DNA of 64,000 bases from Roseiarcus sp963780825 (GCA_963780825.1 CAWADL010000011.1:42990-106989), one strand, 5' to 3'; positions 1 through 10,273 are shown, counted from the first letter of the stretch. Numbers and translations are program-made. The notes: generated by a model not told the origin, from the sequence alone.

Positions 1-918
1 CTCCAGCGTCTCCAGGCAATCGGCGGCGAAGCCCGGGGTCAGCACGGCTAGACGCTTCACGCCCTCGGCCGCCAGCGTTTTGACGGTCTGATCCGTATAG
101 GGCTTTAGCCATTCCGCCACGCCGAACCGAGACTGGAAAGTCATGCGCAAGCGGTGCTCGTCGAGGCCGAGCGCTTCGCGCAGGAGCCGGGTCGTCTTGG
201 CGCAATGGCAGTAATAAGGATCGCCCTTGTCGAAATAGGCCTGGGGAATGCCATGATAGGAGGCAAGGATCACCTCCGGCTCGAAATCGAGCCCGGCGAT
301 CGCCGCCTTGGTCGAGGCCGCCAACGCTTCGATGTAGACGGGATCGTCGTAGTAGGGCGCGGCGACCCGCAGCGTCGGCTGCCAGCGCATCGCTTTCAGC
401 GTATCGAAGGCCTTGTCGCAAACGGTCGCCGAAGTCGCCGCGCAATATTGCGGATAGAGCGGAACCAGCAGGATCCGGTCGCAGCCGGCTTGCTGCAGGG
501 CGGCGAGGCGGCTCGCGATCGAGGGCTTGCCGTAGCGCATGGCCCATTCGACATGCACGGCGCGCGACGTCGGTTGGCTCTTCAGCAGGGTTGTAAGCTT
601 CAGCGCCTGCGAGGAGGTGATGGTCTTCAGCGGGCTTTCGTTGAGCTCCTTGTTCCAGATCGAATCGTAATCCTTGGCCTTCAGGCCCGGGCGCCGGGTG
701 AGGATGACCAGATTGAGGATCGGCCACCAGAGCCATGATGGCGTCTCGATGACGCGGCGGTCAGAGAGGAATTCTTTCAGGTATCGCCGCATCGACCAAT
801 AATCGGTCGCCTCCGGCGTGCCGAGATTGACGATCAGTACGCCGATGGCGCCGCTGCGCACGGCCGGGTGCGAGGCGGGGCGGGCGTCGGCGAAGGCGTC
901 GGGCGGCGAGGCGTTCAT
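1..918 (-). CDS. hemH: ferrochelatase, 3' end cut by window edge
   Basis: The frame is open from the ATG at 918 to the window edge, giving 306 residues of ferrochelatase, which inserts Fe2+ into protoporphyrin IX in the last step of haem synthesis. Visible landmarks are NLGTPEATD near residue 35, the SYHGIP motif with the catalytic histidine at about residue 222, and a PGFAADCLETLE block right at the edge, which normally lies before the last few dozen residues of a roughly 345-residue protein. The frame is unbroken. The neighbour msrB lies on the same strand upstream, separated by a 95-bp palindromic repeat, so the two are probably not tightly co-transcribed. The identification is secure; the missing C-terminus lies left of the window. 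Confidence 0.93.
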   Translation of the reverse strand, partial: MNASPPDAFADARPASHPAVRSGAIGVLIVNLGTPEATDYWSMRRYLKEFLSDRRVIETPSWLWWPILNLVILTRRPGLKAKDYDSIWNKELNESPLKTITSSQALKLTTLLKSQPTSRAVHVEWAMRYGKPSIASRLAALQQAGCDRILLVPLYPQYCAATSATVCDKAFDTLKAMRWQPTLRVAAPYYDDPVYIEALAASTKAAIAGLDFEPEVILASYHGIPQAYFDKGDPYYCHCAKTTRLLREALGLDEHRLRMTFQSRFGVAEWLKPYTDQTVKTLAAEGVKRLAVLTPGFAADCLETLE

Positions 919-947
919 GCGGCGCCGCGGCTGGCGCCGACCGTTCT

Positions 948-1043
948 GTAGCCGCGGTCTCCAGACCGCGGTCTCCCCGTGATCGGCTCTCCCCTGGAGA
1001 GGCGCCGATCTCACGACCCCCGCGGTCTGGAGACCGCGGCTAG
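948..1043. repeat. REPIN-like palindromic repeat, copy A
   Basis: A 96-bp element bounded by inverted arms: the left arm reads gtagccgcggtctccagacc, and the right arm is its reverse complement apart from the last base. Each arm is itself a hairpin (ggtct/agacc) and the centre holds a third hairpin (gatcggc/gccgatc). Two related copies lie at 25604-25706 and 49295-49388, with different but compensated stem bases. It sits between hemH and msrB. Confidence 0.85.
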
Positions 1044-1067
1044 AGGGGGCGCGACGCGCGGCGCCGC

Positions 1068-1475
1068 TCACGCGGCGGCCGGCGTGAAGTTCGTCGCCAC
1101 GCCGTTGATGCAGTAACGCAAGCCCGTCGGCGGCGGCCCGTCGGGGAACACGTGGCCGAGATGCGATCCGCAGCGCGAACAATGCGCTTCCGTGCGCACC
1201 ATGCCCCAGGAGCGGTCGCTCGACGTCTCCACAGAACCCGGCAGCGGGTCATTGAAGCTAGGCCAGCCGGTGCCGCTCTCGAATTTCCGCTTCGATTCAA
1301 ACAACGGCTGCTCGCAGCCGGCGCAGGTGAATACGCCCGGCCGCTTCTCCCAGTTCAGCGCGCAGGAGCCGGCGCGCTCGGTGCCGTGCTCGCGCATGAT
1401 GTGGTACTGTTCCGGGGTCAGTCGCGCGCGCCATTCGGCGTCGGTGTGGGTCACGGGATAGGTCTTGGCGTCCAT
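1068..1475 (-). CDS. msrB: peptide-methionine (R)-S-oxide reductase MsrB, cytosolic
   Basis: A complete 135-residue MsrB, which reduces the R epimer of methionine sulfoxide in proteins using thioredoxin. Two CxxC pairs that bind structural zinc are present (CAGC near residue 51 and CSRC near 99). The active-site block GLRYCINGVA holds the catalytic cysteine near residue 120. There is no signal peptide, so it is cytosolic, unlike the second MsrB at 54662. An AGGAG Shine-Dalgarno lies about 6 bases before the ATG at 1475. Nothing odd is seen in the sequence; the start is well supported. Confidence 0.95.
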   Translation of the reverse strand: MDAKTYPVTHTDAEWRARLTPEQYHIMREHGTERAGSCALNWEKRPGVFTCAGCEQPLFESKRKFESGTGWPSFNDPLPGSVETSSDRSWGMVRTEAHCSRCGSHLGHVFPDGPPPTGLRYCINGVATNFTPAAA

Positions 1476-1519
1476 GTGGATCTCCTTAGCCTAAAGATAT
1501 CGTGGTCGCGCCCCCACCT

Positions 1520-3288
1520 TCAACCCGCCGCAGCCGGCGTCGGCAGGATTTGCGCGCGGGCGAGCAGGGAAAATGCTCCCCCGCTTGCCGCGAGCTGTTC
1601 GAACCGACCCGCCTCGACGATACGCCCCCGATCGAACACCAGGATCACATCGGCGTTACGGATCGTCGAAAGCCGATGCGCGATGATGAAGGTCGTGCGT
1701 CCGCGGCGCGCGGATTCCAGGGCGGCCTGTAGCCGGCTTTCCGTAGCCGCGTCGAGCGCGCTGGTCGCTTCGTCGAGCACCAGGATCGGCGGGTCCTTCA
1801 GCAGCGCGCGGGCGATCGACAGCCGCTGACGCTCACCGCCGGAAAGATTGCGACCGCGCTCGCCCGCATCGCTCCGGAGGCCCTGCGGCAGACCGGCGAC
1901 GAAATCGGCGGCCTGCGCTTGATCGAGCGCGCGCGCGATTTCCTCAGGGTTAGCGTCGGGCTTGCCGATGCGAAGATTGTCCTCGATCGAGCGGGCGAGC
2001 AGGTAAGGCTCTTGCAGCACCACGCCGATATTGGCGCGCAATGTGTCCAGCGTCATCGCCCGCACGTCGATGCCGTCGATCGTCACCCGGCCTGCGCTCG
2101 GATCAAATGCGCGATGCAGCAATGACAGCGTTGTTGATTTACCCGAGCCGGTGCCGCCGACGAGCGCGATCGTCTGCCCCGCGTTCGCCTCGAAGTTGAT
2201 GTCGCGCAGCGCCGTGCGCGCGCCATCGTAAGAGAAGCCGACGTTCTCGAAGCCAACTCGCCCTTCGAGCCGCCCGACTGGTTTTGCGCCGGGCAGATCG
2301 TCGACCGCGGGAGGAACCGCCATCGCGTCGAAATAGAGCGTCAGATCGGCGGCGGCGCCAAAGATGCGGTAGAGGAAATTGTTGATTTGATCGAGCCGAC
2401 CGATCAGGCCACCCGCCAAGCCCATGAAGGCGACGATCTGACCAATCGACGTCTGCCCGCGCATGTCGAGCCAGATGCCGAAGCCAAGCACGGCGATCAG
2501 CGTAAAGGTCGCGCTGGCGCGCGTCGCGATGGTGGCGATCGCCCACCAGGCGAGCACCGGAAACTGCGCCGCCAGATATTGCGCGCCCATCGCGCGATAG
2601 GTCGAGGTTTCGTCGCTGCGTGCGGGCGAACACCTGCAACATCGGCAAGTTGGCGAGCGCATCGGCGACGCGGCTCGCCATCAGATGATAGACGCCGTCG
2701 GCCTCGCCCTGATGACGTTTCGTGCCGCGGATCACATAGTTCATCGCGACGGCGAAGAAGCCGACGAGACCGATCAAAACGATTCCGAAACGCCAGTTGA
2801 CGGCGAGCGTCGCCGGCAGCGTGACGAATAAAGCAACGAAGGCCGCGCAATGCTCGCGGAAGAAGGTCAGCCAGAGGCCAAACATCGCGTTCGGCCCATC
2901 GAGCATGATCTTGGTCAGCCGCCCGGTATGGGTCTTCTCGTGATAGCTCGCGGGCAGCCGCATCAGATGCGCGAAGAAATCCGCCATCGCCGCCATGCGA
3001 CGGCGTTGCGCGAGCCGGTCGGAGTGCAGCGCGACCACGACGCCGGCGAGGATCGTGAACAGGCCGAAGCCGCCCCACGCGGCGACCAGCGGCGTGATCT
3101 CGCTCCATCGCGGCGCGCGTGCCCGCGCCTTGCGCCGCGGCGAGCCTATCGACGACGCGGCCGAGCAGCAGCGGTTCGGCGAATTGCGCGAAGGCGACCG
3201 CGATGTTGGCGATGACCAGCGCCCAGGCCAGACGCCGCTCCGCCGCCAGCTGGCCGAGCACGCGGGCGTAGAGTTTCAGGAAACGCAT
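1520..3288 (-). CDS. ndvA: cyclic beta-1,2-glucan ABC exporter NdvA (two frame breaks)
   Basis: Reconstructed across three frames this is a half-size ABC exporter matching NdvA, which moves cyclic beta-1,2-glucan across the inner membrane of rhizobia and relatives. The N-terminal part (from the ATG at 3288) starts RFLKLYARVLGQLAAERR and runs into six membrane helices. The ATP-binding part shows Walker A GGTGSGKST, the signature LSGGERQR and Walker B ILVLDEATSA, followed by the H-loop IIAHRLST. The frame changes near 3115 and near 2640, yet homology is continuous on both sides, so I treat these as indels in the sequence. Total length, about 589 codons, equals that of known NdvA. A generic MsbA-type lipid exporter is the alternative, but the N-terminus favours NdvA. 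Confidence 0.78.
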
Positions 3289-3710
3289 ACGGCGGCCTTC
3301 ACGGGATCAGAACCGGCTTACGAGCCTCGCGGAATGATCTCAAGGCGCGAAGCCGCTCCTAGGACCGCGCGCCCTGACGCGCGAACGGCCCTCGACCACT
3401 CAAGCAAAATGGGCGGGAAAACCGCGGCGTCTCTGCTCAAGCCTCTAATTTCATTGAATCGCGAAGATGAAAATCCCCAAGCATTCACAAGCCTGGCAAA
3501 GGATATTCTTGGCGATTTTGAGTGTTTTCAATGCTTTGCGGAGGCGCCATGGAGCGTTCCGTTCGCAAATGATAATCCGCGATCTCGCGCGAGTCATCGA
3601 TTTCTAGCTTTCAAACAGCCCCAAAAAGTATACCGCCAATCTTCGGAAAAAGCAAAGACTCTACAAATGTCGGCTTGGCGGGAAAGAGCGGACTGCGTTG
3701 CCCGCGGCCT
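3289..3710. other. intergenic region, no gene seen
   Basis: About 420 bases between the divergent start of ndvA and the end of the lipase-like gene. GC drops around 3440-3660, as in a promoter region. Open frames here have no recognisable protein character. It must hold the ndvA promoter, but I see no clear -35/-10 pair. Confidence 0.4.
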
Positions 3711-4916
3711 CTAAACCTGGCCGCAGTTCGAGGGCGCACGCCGTCCCGCGAAGCGGTCCGCCATCCACGCTACGGCGGCGTCGGACGCCTTGAACGCAAC
3801 GAAGCCATGCCCCGTCTTCGGCACAGGGTCGAAGAACACCGCGCTTCCGTTCGCGCACAGCCGGTGCACGTAGTCCGCGCGTGACCCGCGGCAGCACGAG
3901 CTTGTCCGTCATGCCTTGCGCGATGAAGACCGGGATCTGCGGCGACAACTCGCCCGGCGTATTCTCCTTCAGCAGCGACGCCCAGGGTTCGGTCGAGGCG
4001 AAGTGGTCGCTCTTCAGGAACGCCTGCGCGAGCGGCTTTTGCGTCTGCCGCCGCTCCAGGATGTCGAAGATCGACTCGATGCATTCGCTGGCGAGCCGGT
4101 TGACGACGGGAATGGCCGGAGGGGTCGAGCACGGCGTCCGTCGGCGCGCTGATAGACGCGCTCCCACGACCATAGCGTCATCGCCGTGAGGTTGCGGCCG
4201 CCGCTCGTATCGATATCGGCGTCCATCAGCGTCTGCAGCTCGGTCGCCGGAGCGGCGGCGGCGACGCCGAGCAGCTGCAGGTCCGGCGCATAGCTCTGCG
4301 AGAGCAGGCCGGTGAACAGCGAGGCCTGGCCGCCCTGCGAATGGCCCCAGACCACGTAGCGCGATCCGGCGTCGGCGTCCGGGAATCTGCGCGCGCGGCG
4401 CGCACCGAATTGATCACCGCATGGCCCTCGCTGTCGCCGACCAGATAGGGATGCGTCTCCGGCGTGCCGAGACCCGGATAGTCCGTCGCCGCGACGACAT
4501 AGCCGCGCGCCAGCATCAGATGAAGCCCAGCAATCATCTGGAAGCGCTTGCGCGCCAACGAAGGCGCGCAGCGGGGAACGACGCCCGTCGTCGGATGCGC
4601 CCAGGCCACTACGGGACGCGGGCCTTGCGGCGGCGGTCCCGGCGGAATGATCACCATGCCGGACACGGTGACCGGCTCGCCGTGCATGCCGGTTGATTGA
4701 TAGTAGATCTTGTAGGCGCTTGCGCTGTCGGGGGCGCCGTACAACGGCTCCGCGCGAAGCAGCTTTCCGCGCGCCCCCGCCGAAGACATCGCTATCCGCC
4801 TTCGCCGCGATCGGAGCGGCCGCGAGTAACGCGAAGACAACAGCGCTGGCCTTGCGCCGCATATCCGCGATGAAGCGGCGGGTGTGGCTTTGCCCCGCGG
4901 CGCCTGAGGCCTTCAT
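3711..4916 (-). CDS. secreted lipase-like alpha/beta hydrolase (several frame breaks)
   Basis: Reconstructed over shifting frames, this is an exported hydrolase of the secretory lipase type. An N-terminal signal peptide is visible (MRRKASAVVFALLAAAP, ATG at 4862; an ATG at 4916 is also possible). The catalytic triad can be read in the right order: the nucleophile in GHSQGG near 4340, an acidic residue in AQGMTDKLV near 3905, and a histidine in KTGHGFVAF near 3810. Breaks fall near 4780 (a C5 run), 4385, 4125 and 3890. Because all catalytic elements survive, I think most breaks are sequence errors, though real decay cannot be excluded. The substrate is not predictable; the family includes triacylglycerol lipases and other esterases. 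Confidence 0.65.
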
Positions 4917-5453
4917 TTGCGTAACTCCCCTGACAAGACCAACCGGAGCGCTTTGAGGCACTCGTTCATGAAGGCCACATCGCGAAATCGCGAAGCCGGT
5001 ATTCGCGCGGCGCCTGTTATGCCGGCGGGAAATTGGTAGCCGCCGCCCGGGACCGCAGCAACGCGTGCTGCCGCCGCAACGCGCTGTCCGATCTGATATT
5101 CGACAATTCTTCCACAGATCTTAGCGCAAGTCCAACAACGGAGATCCTCCGCGCGCCAGGTTGCTGCGTACAGGATGCGCGCCAGACGCCGAGCGGTTCA
5201 ATCACGCATTCAGGCGAATTGACCTTGATCACTTCGGACCCAAGCGACGCCAGACAAGTGTGGCTGTCTCGCACTAACCGCAGGCGCACGTTCGCTCAAC
5301 TCATTTCGTCGCCCGAGGTTTGCGTCTGAACACAGCCACGGCTTCCCACCCGAAAGGCGGACCATGTTCCCCACGGAACTGCCGAACGCGGCCACTCCGA
5401 GCAGAACCGGGACCAGGCGCCCCTCCGGGTCGCCACGTTTTCGGGGAAAAGAT
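4917..5453. other. intergenic region, no gene seen
   Basis: About 540 bases between the divergent lipase-like gene and the OmpA-like gene. Short open frames on both strands lack protein character or plausible ribosome sites. It presumably carries both promoters; no terminator-like hairpin stands out. Confidence 0.35.
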
Positions 5454-6515
5454 ATGGCCACGGACATCGAACTCATCAACGAGCGGACCAGCAGCGCCGT
5501 TCCGCTGGCGGCGGCGCGCCTGTGCAATTTCCATACGGGCGGCGCCACGCCGCTGCCTGCCCATCTCGACTGGATCAACGGGCCCTTCGCTAGCGCTTTA
5601 AGAAATGCCCGCACGCCCTGGGTCGACATTTTCGCCTACGCGAGCAAGGCCGGATCGGCCGCCAGCAATCTGGCGCTGTCCAAGCGTCGGCGCGACGCGG
5701 TCCACAACCTCGTCATGAAAGCCGTTCCCAACTGTGGCCTCATCAGCAACCGGGAAGAGGCCGTGGGCGAATCGTTGAGCGCCGGCGACGCCAACGACAA
5801 CAGTGGATACTGGCGCGCGGTCGAAGTCCGCGCTTACGGCGCGCTGCCGCTCGGCAAGGCTCCGGCTCCGCTTCCGCCGCAGCCCGATCCGGACCCTTCG
5901 CCTGTTCCGTGGTGGGTAGATTCGCTCAGCGTCGGCGGGCTCACGATTATTGACGGCGCGGGCGGCGGCTTCTCGGACGGAACCATCGGTTTCGAGAACG
6001 TCAACACCCACGAGAAAGCGATATCGAACATAACCCTCGGCGGAGTGTCGGCGGGGGTGGGAGGCAAGACCAGAGCGGGCGAAGCTTTCGACCTCTTCGT
6101 GAAAGCCTTGGTCGCAAATCGGACCGTTGGCGCCCTGATCACCTGGGCGATAAACTCCGTTTCCGCGGGGGTGCAGAGTTGGTCGAGCTGGGCCATGGGA
6201 CCGATCTTCTCCATGCCTGGGCGCGGCGAATTAAATACGGCCGCGTTCAAGGGCGCGTGCGTGGCGATATTCGTCAGCGGAGGCTTCGGTCCGCTTAGCG
6301 GCGGATTCTATCTCCTCTTCATGGGCAAGGACGATTCGCTGATCACCCTTGCCTCAAGGCTTTATACGTGGATGAGCAGTCCCTTCGCTCCCGCCGCTCT
6401 GGCTTACGCTATGCTCAACAATACGCACGCGGTCGCGATCTTTCCCGCCGCGAGCATCGGAGCGAACCTGACGCTTGGCGGAAGCGGAAACATTTGGATC
6501 GGCCGCATTTCCTGA
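5454..6515 (+). CDS. hypothetical protein with OmpA-like N-terminal segment
   Basis: A 353-residue protein if started at the ATG at 5454, which follows GGGGAAAAG at good spacing; an in-frame ATG at 5364 would add 30 residues of low character. Residues about 35-125 have the outline of an OmpA/MotB peptidoglycan-binding domain (a line WVDIFAYASKAGSAASN followed by LALSKRRRDAVHNLV), suggesting contact with the cell wall. A proline-rich linker follows (PAPLPPQPDPDPSPVPWW). The C-terminal 200 residues are rich in Gly, Ala and hydrophobic stretches and match nothing I know. No signal peptide is obvious. The function is unknown; localisation at the cell surface is inference. Confidence 0.6.
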   Translation: MATDIELINERTSSAVPLAAARLCNFHTGGATPLPAHLDWINGPFASALRNARTPWVDIFAYASKAGSAASNLALSKRRRDAVHNLVMKAVPNCGLISNREEAVGESLSAGDANDNSGYWRAVEVRAYGALPLGKAPAPLPPQPDPDPSPVPWWVDSLSVGGLTIIDGAGGGFSDGTIGFENVNTHEKAISNITLGGVSAGVGGKTRAGEAFDLFVKALVANRTVGALITWAINSVSAGVQSWSSWAMGPIFSMPGRGELNTAAFKGACVAIFVSGGFGPLSGGFYLLFMGKDDSLITLASRLYTWMSSPFAPAALAYAMLNNTHAVAIFPAASIGANLTLGGSGNIWIGRIS

Positions 6516-6628
6516 AGCTTCACTCGACAATCTCGGCCGTCCGCCAGCTCAGATGCTGGCCGGAATCGACGCAGACGATATTCGTGCCGGCCGCGCAGGC
6601 TTTGCCCTCATGACGGGCGGATCGAAGT

Positions 6629-7975
6629 TCAGCTTCGGCCGGGGGACAAACCGCGCAACGAGTGTGGACCGCGTTGCAGAGTCCTCGATGCGCGCGACGC
6701 GTTCAACTCTGTCCGCGCCCGCGAAACCGCCCTGCGCGGGGCGCGGCGCAACAGCGGGAACATGCAAACAAACATCATGACGAGCTTGTCGAGAAAGTTC
6801 GTCTTCACGGAGATGCTCTCGGAGGCGTTCAAGAGGATCGCCATGGCCGCCACCGGGCCGATGACCCCGAAACCGCGGCCTCTCAACAATTCGCGGAAGA
6901 ACCAGACGAGGCTCGCCAACACCACGAGCATGACCAGCGCACCTTGGTAGAGAATCATGCGAATGAACGGGTTCTCGACGCCCTGCTCCAGGCCGAGGCG
7001 GCGGCGCAGGCTTTCTACCTGTTCGATATCCGGGCCAACCAGAAGCTCGGAAAACGAGAACGGCCTCAGCATGTCGAACATGACGACGCGCGTCGCCGCG
7101 CTGCCATTGTCATCGACGAAACGCATCAACAGCCGATCCGCCAACCCCGAGTTCAATGCGATCGCGACGACCAGCACGGCGAGCGGCGCCGCGGCGCAGA
7201 CCGCCGCCGCCGCCAGCAGCGATACGCGCCGGCGACGCAAGGCGCGGAACCCGTAGTAGAGGGCGTAGAAGGGCGTAAAGGCAAGCGCGACAATGATCCC
7301 GGTGCGGCCGCCGAACACCACCAACGCGGCGAATTGCAAGGGAATGAGCAGCACTCGCAGCCAGGCGGGTATCGATTTCGCGCCCGCCATCAGGCTGATG
7401 ACATAGACGCCGGTCAGCGCCGCGTTGATCAGCGGATGCCCCTGCAGAGAGGTCGAGCGCGTGTCCTCGAGATGCGCGACGCCATCCAATCTATAAGGAA
7501 ACAGCAGCGTCGAGGAGGCGAACTCCGCGAGGCCCACCAGCGCATTGATCGTCATGACGACATGCAGCGCTACGATGAGCGGCGCCAAATCCTCTTCATC
7601 AAAATCGTGGAGCAGCAGTGCAAAGGCCGCGGGTCCGCCGAAGGTATCGATGAAACCGGCCACGCCTGGCCCGGCGCGCAGCACGGTCACGATTACGAGC
7701 AAGATCGAAGTCGCTAGCAGCCACGAAGCGGCCGGGCGCTGTTTCAATTTATCGGCGGCGAAAACGAACGGTCCGCCGTTCTGCATCGCGCGCCACAGCA
7801 GTGCGGCGAAGACGAAATAGGTGAACGGATGCAGTTTTGTCAGCGGGCTGCCCTGCAGCCCGTCGTAGTTGTAATCGACGAACCAGAGCATGCCGCCGGA
7901 GATGGCGTAGAGCACAATCGCGCCCGCGACCACCGCGGCCCGCAGCGCTGGCGAGGGTTTTGTCAGCGCGCGCAA
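6629..7975 (-). CDS. VpsF-like/O-antigen ligase-type polysaccharide membrane protein
   Basis: A 448-residue integral membrane protein with about ten hydrophobic segments, beginning with a helix at residues 13-33. Its layout resembles VpsF and O-antigen ligase/polymerase (Wzy/WaaL-type) proteins, with a larger soluble loop around residues 285-335 before the last helices. It begins only three bases after the stop of the ExoP/Wzz-like gene, so the two form one transcript. That pairing supports a role in polymerising or exporting a surface polysaccharide. The family call rests on topology and neighbourhood, not on a catalytic motif. The last 50 residues are Arg-rich and may be poorly conserved. 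Confidence 0.65.
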   Translation of the reverse strand: MRALTKPSPALRAAVVAGAIVLYAISGGMLWFVDYNYDGLQGSPLTKLHPFTYFVFAALLWRAMQNGGPFVFAADKLKQRPAASWLLATSILLVIVTVLRAGPGVAGFIDTFGGPAAFALLLHDFDEEDLAPLIVALHVVMTINALVGLAEFASSTLLFPYRLDGVAHLEDTRSTSLQGHPLINAALTGVYVISLMAGAKSIPAWLRVLLIPLQFAALVVFGGRTGIIVALAFTPFYALYYGFRALRRRRVSLLAAAAVCAAAPLAVLVVAIALNSGLADRLLMRFVDDNGSAATRVVMFDMLRPFSFSELLVGPDIEQVESLRRRLGLEQGVENPFIRMILYQGALVMLVVLASLVWFFRELLRGRGFGVIGPVAAMAILLNASESISVKTNFLDKLVMMFVCMFPLLRRAPRRAVSRARTELNASRASRTLQRGPHSLRGLSPGRS

Positions 7976-7978
7976 AGT

Positions 7979-10111
7979 TCAGGACGCGTCGGTCGGATCG
8001 ACGAGAATGATCGCGTCGAACTTGCTCTGCGCGAGTTCCGCTGCTTCCGCCTCGGCTGTGAGGCCTGACTGCGGCTGTCCGATTTCGGCGACGAGCGCTA
8101 GCAAATCGCATTGCCCCGCGAGCGCGGAAAGGCGATCGTTGTCGATCAACGAACCGGCGTCCAGCACGACCAGATCGTAACAGCGCCGCATTCTCCGCAG
8201 CCGGAACGCGTCGTTGTTTTCTCGCGGGCGCCAATCCTCGGGATCCGCCCCACCCTTGGCGAGGCGCGAGAACTTGTCGTCCGATTCAACGTAGGCGAGA
8301 TCGGATACCGATTGCTCGCCGCGCAAGACCTCAAGTAGGCCGCCGCGGTCCGCATGCATGGCGCCAGATAGATCAGCGTCGACCAGCAGAGTCTGGCGGC
8401 CCTCGCGCACACTGAAATCGGCCAACCGCTCGGCGAAACGCGCCCGCGCCGCCGCTGCGGACGGCGGCGAGACGAGATAGATGCAGGCGCCGATTTTCGT
8501 CTCGTCGGGCGAAACGTCGTTCGGCAGCTTTCTCAATAGCAACCGCGCGATATTGTCTGCGGTTTTCCCACGCGACCGGGGCGCCGGCAAAGCCAGACGT
8601 TCGCGCGCGAGATCGCGCCCTGCGACGACGCCGAGCACGGGCGCATCGATAAGTTGACGCGCCTGCGCCGATGTCAGCAGGCTTGGGTTCAAATATTCGC
8701 GCGCCAAGGTCGCGCTCGCGCCGAGGCTCAGCCCACCGAGCCCGGAGGCAAGCAGCAGCAGAAATGTCGACGGCCAGGATTTCTGTTGTGGACGCAAGGC
8801 GCGGGTGATGATCCGCGAGTTGGTCGTATCGACGTTGGACGCCTCCATCGTCTCCTGCGCACGGACCAGGAATGACTGGTAGATCGAGCGTGCGGCATCG
8901 ACCTGTCGCTGCAATTCGCGCATCCGGACGTCGGCCTTGCTGTCGTCCAGCGACTTCGACTTCATCGCGTCGAGCTTCCTCGACAACGCCCGCGAGTCAT
9001 CAGCGGCGCGCGCGTAGTCAGCTTCCGCCGCCTGCCGCAGCCGCTGCGTCTCCTTGGCGATCAGGCCGCGCACGTCCTTCAGCGACTGCTGCAGCGAGCC
9101 GATATCAGGATGCAGCGGGCCGAGCTGCCGGCTGGCGCTCGAAAGTTTCTCGACGATCGCGCTTTCGCGGTCGCGGAGCCGCACCATCACGCCCGAAGCC
9201 ATGGCTTCCGGCGTGCCCTGCGCACCCGGATCGTCGCGCAATTGATCGATTTGCGCCCTCAGCGACGCGGCCCGATTCTGCGCGGCCGTCAGCTGCGCGG
9301 TTGTCTGGTTGATCACCTGGTCGCTGACGAGTTGGCCGGTGGACACGACGAAGTTGTTCTTCGTCCTATAGTCCTCGACCGCGTCCTCGGCTTCCTGAAC
9401 CTTGGCCTGCAATTCGCCTAGCCGTGAGGTCAGCGATTTCGAAGCTTCGCGCCCGGCGGCGGCGCGGGTGTCGGCCTGGTCGACGAGATAGGCGTCGGCG
9501 ATGGCGTTGGCGATCGCGGCGGCTTTGTCAGGGTCGTTTGCGTATACGGCGAGGTCGAGCACGAGAACCTTGTCAGCGCGCTTGTAGCTCGCGTGTTTGC
9601 GCAGCGCTATCAGCGTCTTCGCCTGCAAATCCTCGAGTTTTTGCTCGGTGTCCTGCGGCTTCGAGAAGACCGACAACCAACGCGTGATGGCGCCGAAACG
9701 GCCGACGCCGTTGAACTCGGGATCCGACTCCAGATGCGTGACGTCGATCGCGCGCAGCAAAACTTTGTTGGACAGCAGCACGCTGCCCTGGCTCTCCACT
9801 TGCGTGACGCCACCGTCGGCAGCGATCGAACTCGGATTGACATCGTTGCTGACAACCTGCTTGTCGCGCGGATCGACGAGTATCGATGCAGACGCCGTAT
9901 ATTGCGGCGTCGCCAGCAGACAGTAGACGAGCGTCGCCGCCATCGCCGCCAGAGAGGCCAGCACGATCGCCTTGCGCCGCCGCCAGAGAATGCGGCCGAT
10001 CAGCGCCAGCTCCATTTGGCCACCGGCGCGTTCGATTTGGGGCTCGCTTGGCGCGACCGTCTCGAACACTTCCGTCGTCGGCATCGCGGCGGCCTGTCCC
10101 CGCATATACAC
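7979..10111 (-). CDS. Wzz/ExoP-type polysaccharide co-polymerase with degenerate kinase domain
   Basis: A 710-residue inner-membrane protein of the ExoP/GumC chain-length family. A first membrane helix lies at about residues 49-69, followed by the Wzz signature (TPQYTASASILVDPRDK). A long periplasmic coiled-coil region covers about residues 190-430, and a second membrane helix about 450-475 is preceded by the usual proline-rich approach (RPQQKSWPS). The C-terminal domain has the outline of a bacterial tyrosine kinase, including a Walker A'-like LLVDADLSG. The P-loop (GxxGxGKS) is missing, replaced by LVSPPSAAAARAR, and there is no tyrosine cluster. It should set polymer length without autophosphorylation. 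A second in-frame ATG at 10084 is a reasonable alternative start. Confidence 0.85.
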   Translation of the reverse strand: MYMRGQAAAMPTTEVFETVAPSEPQIERAGGQMELALIGRILWRRRKAIVLASLAAMAATLVYCLLATPQYTASASILVDPRDKQVVSNDVNPSSIAADGGVTQVESQGSVLLSNKVLLRAIDVTHLESDPEFNGVGRFGAITRWLSVFSKPQDTEQKLEDLQAKTLIALRKHASYKRADKVLVLDLAVYANDPDKAAAIANAIADAYLVDQADTRAAAGREASKSLTSRLGELQAKVQEAEDAVEDYRTKNNFVVSTGQLVSDQVINQTTAQLTAAQNRAASLRAQIDQLRDDPGAQGTPEAMASGVMVRLRDRESAIVEKLSSASRQLGPLHPDIGSLQQSLKDVRGLIAKETQRLRQAAEADYARAADDSRALSRKLDAMKSKSLDDSKADVRMRELQRQVDAARSIYQSFLVRAQETMEASNVDTTNSRIITRALRPQQKSWPSTFLLLLASGLGGLSLGASATLAREYLNPSLLTSAQARQLIDAPVLGVVAGRDLARERLALPAPRSRGKTADNIARLLLRKLPNDVSPDETKIGACIYLVSPPSAAAARARFAERLADFSVREGRQTLLVDADLSGAMHADRGGLLEVLRGEQSVSDLAYVESDDKFSRLAKGGADPEDWRPRENNDAFRLRRMRRCYDLVVLDAGSLIDNDRLSALAGQCDLLALVAEIGQPQSGLTAEAEAAELAQSKFDAIILVDPTDAS

Positions 10112-10273
10112 GTCGCACCCCGCGTGTCTCAGCGCGAAACGTCCGTTGCCGCCGCGCCTTAACGTCTTTGCAGCTTCTCATTAATAACGCATTTACACTA
10201 ATGGAAACTGCTAATTAGAAATGGCCGAAGTCTTGCCTCTTTGTTCACGTGAACGCGGCAAGGGGCCTCGAAA

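Noticed and set aside
6662..7717. A 351-codon frame opposite the VpsF-like gene
   Set aside because: Arg/Gln/His-rich shadow of a hydrophobic membrane protein gene; no independent support.
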